From: Xiphophorus maculatus
Lineage: Eukaryota; Chordata; Actinopteri; Cyprinodontiformes; Poeciliidae
Direction: 5' to 3'
NCBI RefSeq assembly: GCF_002775205.1
Contig: NC_036443.1
Coordinates: 17,088,373-17,152,372 of the forward strand
Length of the DNA: 64,000 nt
In this document: piece after piece, positions 23,711 through 37,599 of the stretch
How positions within the stretch are numbered: position 1 is the stretch's first letter
Layout of the letters: the number at the start of each line of letters is the position of its first letter
Notes under the pieces: generated by a model
Database searches by the model: none
Seen by the model: only the letters and a program-made list of their open reading frames with translations
Told to the model about the DNA's origin: nothing
Program-made: the position numbers and the translations under genes

Positions 23711-26700
23711 TTTGAGCAAATGAATTTTGAAGATGGTCTTCTGAAAAAGCAACGTAGCGAAACAGATTTGTCTTAATCAATCCTACCTAAATAATATCCG
23801 TGACTGGCTGGACATTCCATGTTATGAGCTGAATTGGTTCTTATGTTAAGCACAATATACTGTTTTCCTTTGTAAACTGGGCTTCAAAATTTCTTTAAAT
23901 GATCTCACAGACTATGTGGGCCTAAGTTTTACTGCCTACTGTGATCATCAGCAGTATTCCAGTCTAATTTGAACCTAATCTCTTGGGTGAAGCTGTCCAT
24001 GGTACTGGACAATCAGTGTGACCATTTTATTAGTTACAAGAGTCATTTTAAAATATGCTGCTATTGAAGATGCTCACAATTTCTCACATTTGTGTTTATC
24101 AGCTAATAATCAAGACCGTGTTAAAATTTCTAATAATTTGATTTTGTTGTTTAGAAGTGATTGGAGTTTTGGTCAGTGTGTTTATTAGAACAAATATACA
24201 GCAACAAAACAATGGTAAAGGATGCTATGTAGCAAGTGTTGAATAAGATGGGTGGTTAATGATTTCAAATGTGATATTATTGTTGATTTATTTCACTTTA
24301 GCTAAAGTAATGTACACTGCGCAATTTAATGCACCATATTGTCATTGCTGCGTGGAGCACTGTGCAGAAGGTCAGTGACCTTAAAATTAGAGAACAGTTA
24401 GGGAAAGCATATTTTGACAACGGACTTCCTGTTACCGTCATGTTATTTGAAAATTCACTCATAATTAACACAGACAGAACAACCTACATATTAAAAAACA
24501 CAGACAACTCACTGCGGCTGCTTACTCTCAGTTGTCTTTGTTACCTGTCTTTCTGATGAGTGAAGTCAATCCCAAAACATCCTCTGTCACCAAGATCTCC
24601 GTATGCATGCACGCATATCAAACTTCAGTATTTTATGAACCATTGTTTCACTGTATATATGCTTTAAAGGGCAACCAGAAAGACTTTACTGCAACCACTT
24701 GATGTGCTGTAGACAAGCTTCACTTTCTTCTGCACTTTCTGGAAGCAGCATTTTAGTTACCGATATTGGCCTCCATTGCTGAAAACACAGTTAATCCTGT
24801 AATTACCTATGTCTGAACTGGTTGATAATCAGCCCTCAATGTTAAAGAGGCTTCTAAAGTGAAAATGTTTCCAATAAAAATGGAAATGCAAACAACACAA
24901 TGCTAGCTGAAACAGATCCTACAATCAAATAATCACTCATCTGAGACAACATGGATTGCCTGGGAAGATAAAGAATCAGCAGGTATCAAGCTTCATATTT
25001 ATGATTTGGGTTGTTGTTCATTGGCAGCACTGCTGGGTTCACAGTTTGTGGGCAATATTTTCCACTCCTTTCTCCCAATATTTTGACGGTGTCCTGAAAA
25101 AGTACTCTGACTTTTCCTTATCCTCTGAGCTTTATGAGTCATTGTTGATACATGCTTTAATCTCCCTGACAGTGTACACAAACATAAGCCTTTTATTGAA
25201 ATATCACATTTAGACTCACCCTTTTGACAATTCTCTGATTTATTGTACCTTCGTCAGACATTAAATTGTACCTGGCCTAGGTCAGTGTCTTGTTTGTGTC
25301 TTGAGGGCATCAGAGGGTTTTTGAATCTTTCTAAAGTAAGCCAGCTACTTGGAACAGTTTCTGGATAGTTGATCCAGACTCTGCAGTTGGACGAGCTCAC
25401 AGCATTTGCTGCCAGGTGAAGAGTTTGCATCTGTCACATAGACCTGACACAGAAAAAGACCTTGCAGGACAAATTGGGCCTATTTCAGCAGGATAAGGTA
25501 AAGTGTGGCCAACATAGTAACACTGAGTAAAGACTACTGAGCAGTACTGACGTAGAATTATTTGGCAGCTATCTTTGAAGTTAATATGGTCCTGTCAGGT
25601 TGTTTTCCACTTCTTAGTTTTGTTCTTTTTGGTTTGTTTTTTTGAAAGGTGCCTAAAAGCCCTGAAAGTTAGCAAGAGATCCTCTTTGAGGTCTGATTTT
25701 TTTTCTTTGAAAACAAGTTTACTAAATGAAAACAAGAAAGTGTTTTTATAATAAACTTGACACTTTTAACTTGTTGAATTACAACAGGAAAGGACAATAT
25801 ATTGACATATTTCCAACACTGAACCTTGAGCTGTTTTGAAATACCTGCTACAGAAATTTGACAAATTCTGATGAGTAATTACAAATACTTTAGTTAAACT
25901 TATGACACAGCAGCACACCTACAAAAAAACAAGTCACCAAAGCAGAAGTGGATGTGTAGAAGAAGATGAAAAACACCAATTCCTGAAATTGTTTTTTTTT
26001 TTGCTTTTTGTTTTCAAAATATGCTTGTTGAGGTTTTAGAGAAACCACTACATGCTTTAAATAGCAGCTTCAGAGGTTTTAAAATAGTAAACTTTGTGTT
26101 TGAATTGAGCTTGTTTATGGAGTAATTATAAGCCATTACAGAGAGTAGGGGAAATGCACAGCTGATTAAAATGTAATGCTGCATTCAGACCGAACGCTTT
26201 TCACGTGTCAAAAAAGGACTCCACAGCGGCACATTCACACCACAGAAAACAGGATTAAAACAAAAGTAATAATAAAAATGATCATTTTTGCGAATCAAGG
26301 TCTTTTGATTTAGCCGTACTCATTATGTCAAAGGTTTTCACTAATCCTTCAGTCTTTTCAGGGCTCCACTTACAGGCCACTACGTCACATAGTCGCTCTG
26401 ATTTGTCGATGCTTTGCATCCAGTTCAGATTTTACAACTCCAGTATCAGTTTTCTAGTGTAATTATAATACAGCAAAAGATACAATAGTGAAAAACAGGA
26501 AATGACAGAACTGCGGACATTGACTAAAAATCTTTGAGAAATATGAGTATTCCAAAAGTACCCTTAAAAATAGGAAATAAAAGTGAAGAGGAATGGGGAA
26601 AATGCAGTACTATGATCTCTGGGTTTGTTTTGTTTTTAAGGATTAGGTAAGCCACAGGTGTTCATTAGTATAACACCTGATATCATCAGTATAGCAATCC

Positions 26701-27080
26701 ACTGGAGATAAAACTGCATCAAGTGTCTGACAGTCTCTGGGTTTAATTTCCCTACAGCCAGTGTCTATAGTGTCAAGGAGGGATATCTTGTTGCAGGGCT
26801 GGTGATTATGGATTTTTAACCTCCATACTAACAAGGATGTCGCTACAGCATTAACAAAAAGGGCTGCCATTTTTGGGAAGGCTTCAAATAGCAAGGCTAC
26901 AGCTTGTACCAAGTGATCACAGATGTCTTAATGTTTACATCCACCTGATCCCTCTCTGCCTTTGGTACCAGATGTAGCTAGATATTCTTGCTATATTAAG
27001 AGTATTGAGAATTTTGAACATGTGATTTACAAAATAGACCAATCCATATTAGCTGATAGCCTTTTTTTATTTCCTCACAG

Positions 27081-27357
27081 TGTTATCTGTAGCCAGAAGG
27101 TGATGGCAGTGCTGGCAGAGCTTCACCTCTACTTCTACCCCTTCCACCTGATCGATGCCTGCTTCCTGCACAAAGACATCATTTGAAATCTGGACTGCCT
27201 TCATCCCTTCCTCTCCTTCTGTCTCTCCTCACTCATTTCATAACACTCTCTCCACCCTCTTCAACCAGCTGCTTTTTACCTTTCCCTCGGTCTCTCCTCT
27301 CGCCATAACATTTACCTCCTCAACCTGGAACTTCTCTGCAAAGTCTTCTTCTTTGTG
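27081..27357 (+). other. b4galt3: b4galt3 5'UTR exon segment with two uORFs
   Basis: A strong acceptor (T-rich tract, then CTCACAG) ends at 27080. The sequence then runs unspliced to the start codon at 27358. It contains a 27-residue uORF (27103-27186) and, in another frame, a 67-residue uORF (27155-27358). The stop of the second uORF overlaps the main start as TGATG. Upstream ORFs of this kind often lower translation of the main frame, but that is inference here. Confidence 0.55.
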
Positions 27358-30300
27358 ATGGCTTGCTTTGGGCGCTCTCTGGACTCACCGTGCACACTAG
27401 CCTTGCTGGTAGGCTTTCAGTTTGCCTTTGTGCTCTATTTCTCCCTTGGGGGCTTTAGAGGTCTGGTGTCTGTTCTGGTGCACACCACAGAACCAGAATT
27501 TGATTATTCTCGACCTCATGACGTTTACACCAACCTCAGCCTCCTTGGGGTACCACCGCCCCCTCCTCGGAACTCTGGCACTGGGCTTCCTGCTTCAGGA
27601 CAACCGCTGAAAGACTGCCCGATTCCTTCCCCCCTATTGGGTGAGAGAGAAATGTTAAATATAATCTGGTAGGCACAGTAAATAGTGACATAGTGAAAGA
27701 TGTTACTTAATTTTTCCCCGCCCCCTTTTTTTCTGTTCTCCAGTTGGACCAGTGTCTGTCCATCTTTCCTCCCCTATGTCTCTGGAGGACATCCGACAAA
27801 GGAACCCTTTAGTGTTGCCTGGTGGACGGTACCGGCCTCCGGACTGCGAACCGCGCCACCACACAGCAATAGTGGTGCCGTTCCGAAATCGCATAAGCCA
27901 CCTACGTTCTCTTCTGTACCACCTGCACCCTTTCCTGCAAAGACAGCAGATACACTACAGCATCTACATTGTACAACAGGTCAAGTGATGTGTTTTCATC
28001 TGGTTTTGTACGTCTTGCTATTTAATGATAATACATATGTAGCTGTGGAAAGTTTACATTTTCTCTCCCCTTGAGGAAAACCAATCTGCATGAAAGATGC
28101 ATAATGCAAATCATTGAAATCAACAACAAATTTGGACTTTTTTGACAAAACAACAAATACAAGTGTCTTTCAAGTCAAATTAAAAACTGATTTCTACAAG
28201 ATAATAGCAAACTTAAATTATGGCGCTTGCTGCAGCTGTGTTAATGGCAGAGAAACAAGCTAACATTACAGGAAACTGTTTGTCCACCATCATTGGTAGC
28301 CATGCTTACTAGCCTGCACATTCACAGCAGGCTCTGCTGTGGGGGAAGAGCTATACCATGTAGCAAGGAGGAGAGTGTGTGCAGTGTGTACATGAGCATG
28401 ATTGACAGTGCAAAGACCCTCCTTCTGACTCTAATTGATTATTTCTAACCAATAGCGGTGTATTTCTGCAGATGGCAGCAGGACCACAGGGGGAAGGCAG
28501 AGGAGCTCGATTTTTTTCCGGCAGATTATCCATCTCATATTATACTGTCAATATATAGCGACAAATTAACAAATATGTTAAAAAAAATTATTTTTTATAA
28601 AAATGATTTACTGCAGCTTTGAAGGTTGTTATGAAAACTCAAGATGTGCCTCTGTGCTGCACATTTTGTTTTTCCGTTGTCATCTTTGATATACTTCAAT
28701 GACTTTTGTGACTTTGGCTGAGATCAGTAACTTTATACTAGTAATTTCTTGAATTACGATAGTCAACATGTGTCTGTCTTACCCATTATAAAGATTAGTT
28801 AAAGATTAGTGTCATGAATATTCATAGCACAACAAAGCATAACATATCAAGAGTTCCTAAACATGCTGATCAACTTACAAAAATAAATATTAAGTAGTTA
28901 AAGAAAGTTCTTCTTCTTATAATTATTATTATTATTTGTTCCTTCAATTTTAAGATTTTACTTTGATTTTGTTTTTGGCTTCAGTGGGGGAATGGCACCT
29001 TTAATCGAGCCAAGCTGCTGAACGTAGGGGTGCGGGAGGCTCTCAAAGATGAAGACTGGAGCTGCATTTTCCTTCACGACGTCGACCTGCTGCCAGAGAA
29101 CGACCACAACACTTATACCTGCCACAAGCAGTTTCCCACACACCTGTCTGTGGCCATGGACAAGTTTAGATACAGGTAGAAGAGCACAGAGAAAGAGCTT
29201 GTGGAATTCATTGTCGCATTGCAATGACTCAGTGGTATGTGACCCTCTTAGGCTGCCGTACCCACAGTATTTCGGTGGTGTATCTGCGGTGACCCCAGAT
29301 CAGTATATGAAGATGAATGGCTTCCCAAACCAATACTGGGGTTGGGGGGGAGAGGATGATGACATCGCTGCCAGGTGAAGCTCACTGTAGAGGCAAACAG
29401 CATGTTTTCATAGGAGTTGTGAGTTCAGGCTAAAAATAGAGAATTCATAAGCATTTCTGTCCTCATTTTGCGTTTCATTTTTGCTTTGCTCTACTCGTTC
29501 ATATTTTATTTTCATTTTTACCATTTATTTCACTGCTGCATATTTTTACTTTTACTTGTGTGTACTAACATCATTTTTCATCCTCATGTCTTTCCATTGC
29601 TGCCACTTTTCTTTGTCACTTGGCGTGATCTCAGTGGGTATGTTTGCATGGACTAGATCTGCTTGGGGTCATTTAGAGTTTACAATAAGTATTTATTTGT
29701 TCTGTTTCTTTCTTAGCATCCCCCCTCTCCACTCTCTTGCTTCTTTTTTTTTTGCTAGTGTGTCTTAGCAAACAATGAATGCAAGGCAGACTCCCCCAAT
29801 CCACATCTCCAAAAGAATTATGCAATATTTTGAGCTTAATTATAAAAGCACTCTAATTTTTGTGTATTTAAAACTTAATTACTATATTACCAGTCGGTTA
29901 TATTTTAACCGACTTCAATAACTGGAGTTGTATGCAAGCAAGCGAGGGATAAAGGGAATACCAATACAACTATTTCTAAACATATTTTTTTGTTTTCTTT
30001 ATTTTTTACATATTTAGGAGAAGAAAAATTTACCTTTATTATTGAACGTAACTTTAGTTATGCTGTAATATTTTTTCTGTCAATTTTATGACTGAATCTG
30101 TTGTCACTATTGACTCCTGTTATTTGCTGCCAATCCAGAGTGCGGCTGTCTGGTATGAAGATTGTGCGCCCTCCAGTGGCCATTGGCCATTACAAGATGA
30201 TCAAGCATAAAGGAGACAAAGGCAATGAGCAAAATCCTCGCAGGTACTTAATAGATAAAACTGGCACACAATATATACAGATTGTTAATACACACTGGAT

Positions 30301-31259
30301 CTTATTTTCAAAGAATGTAATAATAAATGCAACTGTTGTTTATTTAATAAAAATGGAAATAATAAACTCTTTAATATTGACAAATTCCAATGAAATACAT
30401 TATAGTAGAGCCATAGACAGAAGTGATAGTTGTAGCCACAATCATTTCAGTTGAATTCCTCATCAAAGCTTAGTGACCTTTTTTGAGAAAAGGACAAGTT
30501 AAAATGATATATTTTTTACAAAAAAAAAGTTGTGTGGCAGATCTGCAGTAAAAACTTTGTTAGCAATCATTTCAGAACCATGAAATGATTGCTTTTGTGA
30601 GTGTTACATTTTGGAATATTGACTGGACCGAGAAAACACAAATTGTGGGCTGAGAGGAAACAGTGTGGTTGCTGAAAATGCTAAACGGATCATTATGCGT
30701 ATTTTTAAAAGCAACAAACAAACTTCAGGGTTAGGGTTACATTTTATAACAGTCAAAACAGAAACTGTATGAAGTATGAAATTGCAAAAAAACAAAAAAA
30801 GAAGGAAGTCTAGCTGAAGAAAACATGAACTTGAATGCCAGGAAAAGTTGTTAAAACTAGATTCAGAAACCACAGAGTACAAAAACCCGAGGTGCTGTGT
30901 GTCATTCTAGATTCGACCTCCTGAAAAAGACCAGACTCAACTGGCACTCTGACGGCCTCAACTCTTTGACTTATGAGCTGCTTTCCAAGGAGTTGGAGCC
31001 GCTCTACACCAACCTGACCGTCAACATTGGAGAGGACCCCCGGTTGACCCAGGGTAAAGCTCACAGTGCTGTGAAAGCAATGCCTGTTCAGCCACGTAGC
31101 TCCAGCAAGGACAAAGGACCAGCTAAACAAGTGAAAAGTCTAGAAGAAGCAGTGGCAAAAAATAGCACTTTGGTCAAGCCATCTGGTGAAAAGACAGGAC
31201 TCATCCTGTCAAAGATAGCAAATCAAACTACACAGGAAAAGGCAGGAGTGATGAAATAA
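27358..31259 (+). CDS. b4galt3: Beta-1,4-galactosyltransferase 3 (complete, 6 coding exons)
   Basis: Coding exons are 27358-27640, 27744-27979, 28985-29175, 29252-29374, 30139-30243 and 30911-31259. They give 428 residues in one frame. The enzyme is a type II Golgi membrane protein of family GT7 that transfers galactose from UDP-Gal to terminal GlcNAc. A signal anchor spans about 12-33 ([10 protein letters not shown] core, as in human B4GALT3). The lumenal catalytic region shows [10 protein letters not shown] (179-188), the DVD metal site (D205-D207) and GWGGEDDD (267-274). M298 and H301 stand in KMIKH, the position of the Mn2+ ligands known from B4GALT1. N-linked sequons include N59 and N176. 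B4GALT3 is preferred over B4GALT2 because the LVGPVSV, PGGRYRP and [13 protein letters not shown] blocks match B4GALT3. The tail beyond IGEDPR (about 68 residues) is Lys/Ser-rich, whereas the human tail is Pro/Arg-rich, and this accounts for the greater length. Confidence 0.93.
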
Positions 31260-32640
31260 GAGGTGTTAATTAAGTAATAATCTTGCACTTGTAGCATAAA
31301 GTGGTCATCATTTTTGATCTCTCCAACAAAATGATGGAAAGCAGCATTGATTTGCTGTATTAAGGGTAGTTATGCACTTGATCACAAACACAGCCTGTTT
31401 CGTTTACAGATGTGGATTCATGACTATTGAACCCGTTTTGTTGGGTTATGATCTGCTGAATGTGGTGCTGACTGTATTGACTGGCAAAGAAACCTCTGAG
31501 ACCAGAAGTAGAAAGATTTAAAAAGAAAAAGAAAGAAAGAAGAAAAACTCAATTGCATCGTTGTAAAGATCCAAAACGCTAGCTGAAAATGAGATGCCGA
31601 CATTTGTAGATCTCTACAGACTGGAACTGCGAGTTGCAGGCAACACATCTGCAGAGCTGCAGCTTCAATCAGTCTGCACCTCTGATTCCCTCCTACTAAA
31701 AGAAAAGAAAAAAAAAGCTGCTGTCTGTTCACCTCGCTCCACGGATGGGTTTGTGTTTCTGTGCCTTCTCTCTTTTATGCGCATTTTATAGACTGATAGG
31801 AATGCTTTTATGGGCTAAGCTTTCATAGGTTTGGCTTCTCCTGCCAGCTAGGAGGATAAAGCTGATTCTGGACCAGAACAAGCCCCTTGTTCCAGGACTG
31901 CTGTTTTTATATATTTGCTTGCATCGATCAATCACTGACCAACTCCATAGTTCTTGAAATATCCTAGAGTTTATATTTATATATCTATATATAGAGAGAC
32001 ATCTTTATTTGTGTACTCCTTTAGTTTAATGTCCTTCATTACAGTCTGGTGCCTCTCTCTCTATGACGTTTAGTTTAGAGACAATCAAATTATATGGGAG
32101 TGTAAGCTGTATTCAAACACATAACGAAAATGACGTGGCATGATAGTTGTTGTGTCTAGTTTGACTGTATTCTTGATACACGGATAGATTTGTGCTTCTG
32201 ATAATAATTGTGTTTTTTTAATTTAATTGTTTCCTTTTAGATTAGTCAAGTGTGAGATTAAGAAGAAAACTCGCAGACAGTGACATAAGGCACACAACAA
32301 GAAAAATGTCAAGCTAGTGTTCTAGTATCTAAAGTGGTTATGGTGACAACAAAGCACTGTGCGTAGATATAGCTACGAACAAATGTTTGCCTTTTTCTGT
32401 CTGTCTTTATTTGCTACGGTGAAGCTTTAGTGACTTAAGCAAGAAGAAAATGTTTCTAACCCAAAATATGTTTTTTTTTAATGTAAAACTCTGGAGGTGT
32501 GTTTGATCAGGAGATGCATGTATGTTATCATCCACTTGTAAAAACTAGCAGCAGCTTTATTTTGTTGTAAAATATCAGCCATTCTGAATGTACTTTTTAG
32601 TGTCCATCTTGGTTTATGTTTTGTAAGGAGAGTTTATTTC
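31260..32640 (+). other. b4galt3: b4galt3 3'UTR and downstream sequence
   Basis: Non-coding AT-rich sequence follows the b4galt3 stop. No canonical AATAAA was seen before the transposon relic that begins at 32641. The cleavage site either uses a variant signal or lies further on, for example at AATAAA hexamers near 34247, 34313 and 34846. Confidence 0.35.
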
Positions 32641-33557
32641 CAGTGCCTTGCTGAGGTATTGATACACCTTAAACCTTTTTTCACATTTTGACACATTGAA
32701 ACCATAAACTTCAGAGTATTTAATTGGGATTTTATGTCAGAGACACACAATCGCAGTGCATAGTTGTAAAGAGGAAGGAAAGAGCTATTTTATTATTTTG
32801 CAAAATGAAAGGAACATCTTTAGTCAAAACTTCATAGACTAACCTGTTGTTGTTATTTCAGCTCCCAGTCTTTTGCAGAGTTTCAGATTGGATGGTCATT
32901 GTCTGTGAACATCGATTTTGAAGTCTTGACAATAAGACTCTTAATTGAATTTAACTCTGGACTTTGACTGGTTCATCCTAGCACATTTTAGATTCTTTGA
33001 CTACCTTGCTTGCCACTACTAACTTTAGCCGGTTCAGTGTACTTGCATATCGTAAGTATATGTTTAGTATGTAAGATGCCAAAGTTCACACAAAATGGTG
33101 TGGAAACTTTTATAAGGAGAGAAAAAAAAAAAAAATCAAGTTGATATTTATTTATCAATGTCCTCATTGCAATATTGAACGGCCATATAACAATTACATC
33201 TTTTTATAATATTGTTCACCTTGATTATGTAGATAATGTTTTATAACATTTATATTCCATATTCTCCAACAAATATCTGATACCTTCACAAACTAACTAC
33301 ATTTATACAAAAGCTGAATTAAACTGAGATTGACATATTCACTTAATGGGTGTCAGAGTAAGGATGGCTGGACAAATGGTGGCACACTTCTCACATGTAT
33401 ATTGATATAAAAAAACACCAAAAAAAAAACCTTTCCATTTCTCAACTATGCACTGCTTTGTGTTGGTTTATAAGATTAAATTAATTGCGGTTTCCGACTG
33501 AAATGTGACATAATATGAAACGGTTCAACTTGTATGGGTGCTTTTGCATGGCTCTTT
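32641..33557 (-). mobile_element. Tc1/mariner-like element, internally deleted
   Basis: The left end, CAGTGCCTTGCTGAGGTATT, and the right end (near GTGCTTTTGCATGGCTCTT) are the long terminal inverted repeats of a common fish Tc1-like family. Between them lie decayed pieces of antisense transposase (around GATTGGATGG and GACTTTGACTGG). No intact frame remains. It lies downstream of b4galt3. Confidence 0.6.
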
Positions 33558-36500
33558 ACCTTAATGGACTTAAATCTTATTACTTGTAGGCAATATGATT
33601 TCTTGCTGCTATCTGAAACTGTAAAACTGAATCTAGCACCAAATGAAGTACTGTACCTGCTGGTGTGGGATTTTGTTATACTAACAGGTGATGAATGAGT
33701 TAGTCTGAACTGAATGTATTCCATTTCTTAAACTATTTGTTGTCACTGATAGCGCTAAATATGGTGAGCCTTGAAAGTATTCTCTACAGTAGATTAGATA
33801 GATGTCCCTTTTTACAGCTGTCACCTTTCTCTGCATTTATTTTGTTAACTGTGTGCCTCATAAAATCATTTAAAAAGCCCCATAATGACTGAGGGACCGG
33901 ACGTGCACTGCACAGTGAGACGTGAGCACCCTCATGTGGTACAGACTGGCGAGAAATACCAGATGCTGAATGAAACTGCAGTGTTGTGACAAGAATGTTA
34001 ATCATTAACGTTTGCCATTCACAGGCTTTGAGCCAATCAAATCCCTGCATTTCCCTGACAAGAGGGTTCTTTTTTTTTTTTTTTTTTTAAATTTACGCAG
34101 TATCACATGACTATCCCGTCAGCTTAAAGGAGAAGCTCGGCTCAGAATTGTACTCACCAGGGGAATCATAAACTACATGGTGGAAAGAGTTTTATGAATG
34201 GATACTATTTTAAAGAAGCAATCCATGCTAAATATGAAGTCTTATAATAAAATATAGATTTGAGAGACAAATCGGATGAATTAAAAAAATAATTTATGCA
34301 ATACTACTGTTTAATAAATGAAGGATACTCTTTAAGTAACTAAATACCTTGGGACAAATGTTTTATTATACATAATATTGATGTGAAAGCTTTTAAACAA
34401 ATATCAGCAAATTAATCAGCAAACTGTGTACTTAATGTGAGATTGATATATATTTATTGAATACATTAGTTTTTATAAAGAATTTTTCAAAAGCATTGAA
34501 CTTATGTAACACAGAAATTAATGCATGACCATTATGATGAATTGGAATAGTTTTTTTTATTTAATTATGCTTTTTAATAATTCAATTTATGTCTTTATGA
34601 AGGATAAAAAAACAATGAGTGACTATATAGTTGAGTTATTCATGCATTCATTCAAAAGAAGAACACTTATTACATAAACACTGGAGATGGTCTTAAATTA
34701 TTGAATCCTTTTTTTTTAGGTTGCCTTATTTACTGATCATATCTTGAAGAAGATAAATGTCATTTTTTTGTGTGTTTGTGTGACGTTATAGCAAAAAAGG
34801 CAACAAGATAAAGAAAAATGTGTGGGCTTCATTGTGACAGAAAGCAAATAAATTAACCAGTACAACACAATCAAAAGACATGTCTCCTTTTATTTCCTCT
34901 TTATTTATATTCCCGGACCAACCTAAATGTGAAACATTAATAGCGTAACAAAAATCCACGACAGCTTTGACCGATCCAATTCCTAAAACACACGGAGCAT
35001 CTTAATGAATGTGGCTTAGCATTCAGCTGAAACGCTGCAGAGATCAGATGTTCATACCAGACTGATAGATTAGCAATCATGCAGCAGGAGAACCACATGC
35101 TCCAGAGCGATTCGACTGCACAGACCTGTTACATCACACTGTGTATTGCTGGCCTCGATGTTCCGTGTGGGCATAAAGAGCTGGATTAAAAACTTGGATA
35201 TGAGCTCTTCCCTATAAATAGATAGAACAATCCCCCCTCCCCCCTTCAGCTCTGTGTGTTCGATCTGTTTCATAATCTAAAATGCTGCATGACTCACTAA
35301 GAGAGGGCAAAACTTACAAAATGGGCAAACCAATACAGCATATTATATCCTATCCAAACAGACATAAACAAAGTACTCAGACACATACAAGGTGCTGATA
35401 TGATGCGTTTATCTTTAGTCAAATTGATTATTGCAAAAGTGGCTTCACATGTTTGGCTAAGTCAAGCAGAGAGCTGCAGTAGATCCAGAAAGCTGCTATA
35501 CATATAGTTATAAAAATATTAGGAAAATAATCTTGATGACTCTTAAAAAACCATGGCAGATCTTTATGTTGCTAGTACCAGTCTTTCAGAGATCATGTAT
35601 GTCATGAGACTGTTTTTTTTTCTGGTGAAAGAAACAGTCTCTGAGCACACTGGTGAAGAAGGAGCATAAACACTGGGAAATTGTTTACCAGTATGTTTAT
35701 ATGCTGCAATACATAATTATCACTGGCCTGATAAAATTACAGCATAATGAAAAAAAACAGTTGCTGTTATGTAAAACCTTTACTATCCAAAGTGATTGTG
35801 TAATCTGATGTTATGAGTCTTTACAGAGTCAAAATATCTTTTGAGGTCATTGCATCTGTGTGTTTTCTGTGAGGCTGTGATAACAGCAGCAACAGCCAAG
35901 TTTACACTTACTCCTACATAGACTGGCACACTGGTATGCTGAAGAGACTGGGGTAGACTAACGTATGGTGGGGGGCTGAGGCAGCCTTTAGTCACCCCTA
36001 TTGCCTAAAACATGTGACCTCTTTCCTATAGGGTAGTTTCGCCTCAGCACAAACACAACATTCCCTCAACAAAACATGAACCCTTAATCATATTCGGCCT
36101 CCCACAAGAATTCCACCAAATTCCACATGCACAACATTGCAGCGGTTTTAATTACTATAAACTGCTTTTGTGTGTGTTTTTTTTAACTTCAGAAACTCAA
36201 ATTAAATTTCTAGTGTTAAACCAATCTTTCAGCTTGCTCGTTTGCTTCCTTAAAAAATGTTCCCACAAAACTATTTTAGTTTTATCAGACCACATGACAT
36301 GTCTAAAAAAACAAACTACTGAGAGCATTTGCAATTTAACTCATCTTGTGTTTTAGAAAAATTACTTCTTCCTCATCTGAGTGGCCTTTTAGTTCATGTT
36401 GGTAGAATTTGCTGCACTGTGGACAATATCACTCTTAAGCAATTCACCTGTTTTTTTAATTATTATTATTGATAATCATGGCCTCCAACTTCAAGGATCC

Positions 36501-37599
36501 AAATCCAAAGACTGCTTTTATATAAAATCTCAGTAGGTCGTAGTTCTGTTGTGATTTTTACAAATCCAATGAGATTCTTTCAGAAATTAGACTCTAAAAA
36601 TCCCCACATCAATGCAGAAGTATTCATATGACACAGACAAATGCACATTATTTTTATGAGGATTTTGTCTGAAATACCAACAACACCAAGGGAAGGAAAC
36701 AGGTGCAGTGTTTTCAAATAAAATAAAAATTAAAATTCCAGTGATATGGATTTTTGACTTCAATCCTCTTTAATCTAATATCCTAAGTAAAATCCATACA
36801 ATTAAAAAGGCATGGTATTACTGGTAAGTAAAACCAAACTAAATATTGCTTTGGTTTTTTATGCAAGCATCTAACTGAGTTCCTCTCTGTGAAAACATGT
36901 GGCTTTGTCTCAGTAAGTCAGAAATAGTATTGAAGGTTGAAATAAATGTCATGTTGACAAAAAGAAAACTGTCAGGAGAAATAATATTGTTATGCTGTGT
37001 TGCTATTTTAGCAGATTTCACTAAAACGGATCATTCTGATAAATCTACTGTGCCAGTAGGTTGCAACATTTAGTTATATAACCACACTGAACTGTCTTCT
37101 CTGAAAATCCACACGTCATTGGTTCTGGAAATAAGAGAAATGAGAGGTCTACATCAAGATCTCGGGGCAGACTGAATAATGAGCAGAAAATGGGATCACC
37201 CATCAGGGTTGGACCCTTTTTGTCTCCTTATCCTACGGCTGCTCAGCTGCTTCTGTCATCCATATTTGCCTCAGTGGACAATTTCCTCAGCCGCAGGCCC
37301 CTTCAGTGCTCACAACAACACATCAAGTGAATTATTTTGCCACGATGGCAGCGCACGGGAGATCTAGGTCATGCAGTCATTGCTCTGGGTTTCTTTCTTT
37401 CTTTTTTTCTCCTGCAGCCACCTAAAGACATGTCAACATCCACTCATCTCATCCGGCTCCCACTAAACCTGACCTTGACATTGCCAGGTGATTTTCCAGT
37501 AAGCGTTTGCACGAGCCTGTTCGAATGTTTGTTTTTTGGAGGTGCATTCCTGTAAGCCTTCCAAGCAGGGCTTTTGTTTGTTGGAAGCTCAGGTATGAC
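33558..37599. other. Intergenic sequence between b4galt3 and atp6ap1l
   Basis: AT-rich DNA with a long T run (about 34071-34089) and a weak transposon-like fragment. No coding exon is supported. Confidence 0.6.
36160..36560 (-). repeat. Possible degraded DNA transposon fragment
   Basis: The string TTATCAGACCACATGACATG and the later GAGTGGCCTTTTAGTTCATG resemble antisense transposase segments of fish Tc1-like elements. No termini are visible, and the assignment is weak. Confidence 0.25.

Larger units (their letters stand above)
21995..27080 (+). other. b4galt3: Presumed first intron of b4galt3
   Basis: Bounded by GTGAGT and CTCACAG. It contains the double hairpin and a Tc1-like fragment, and no supported exon was seen. 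Confidence 0.45.

Noticed and set aside
27355-27360. b4galt3 start one codon earlier
   Set aside because: The codon at 27355 is GTG. The ATG is at 27358 and gives the expected signal-anchor start.
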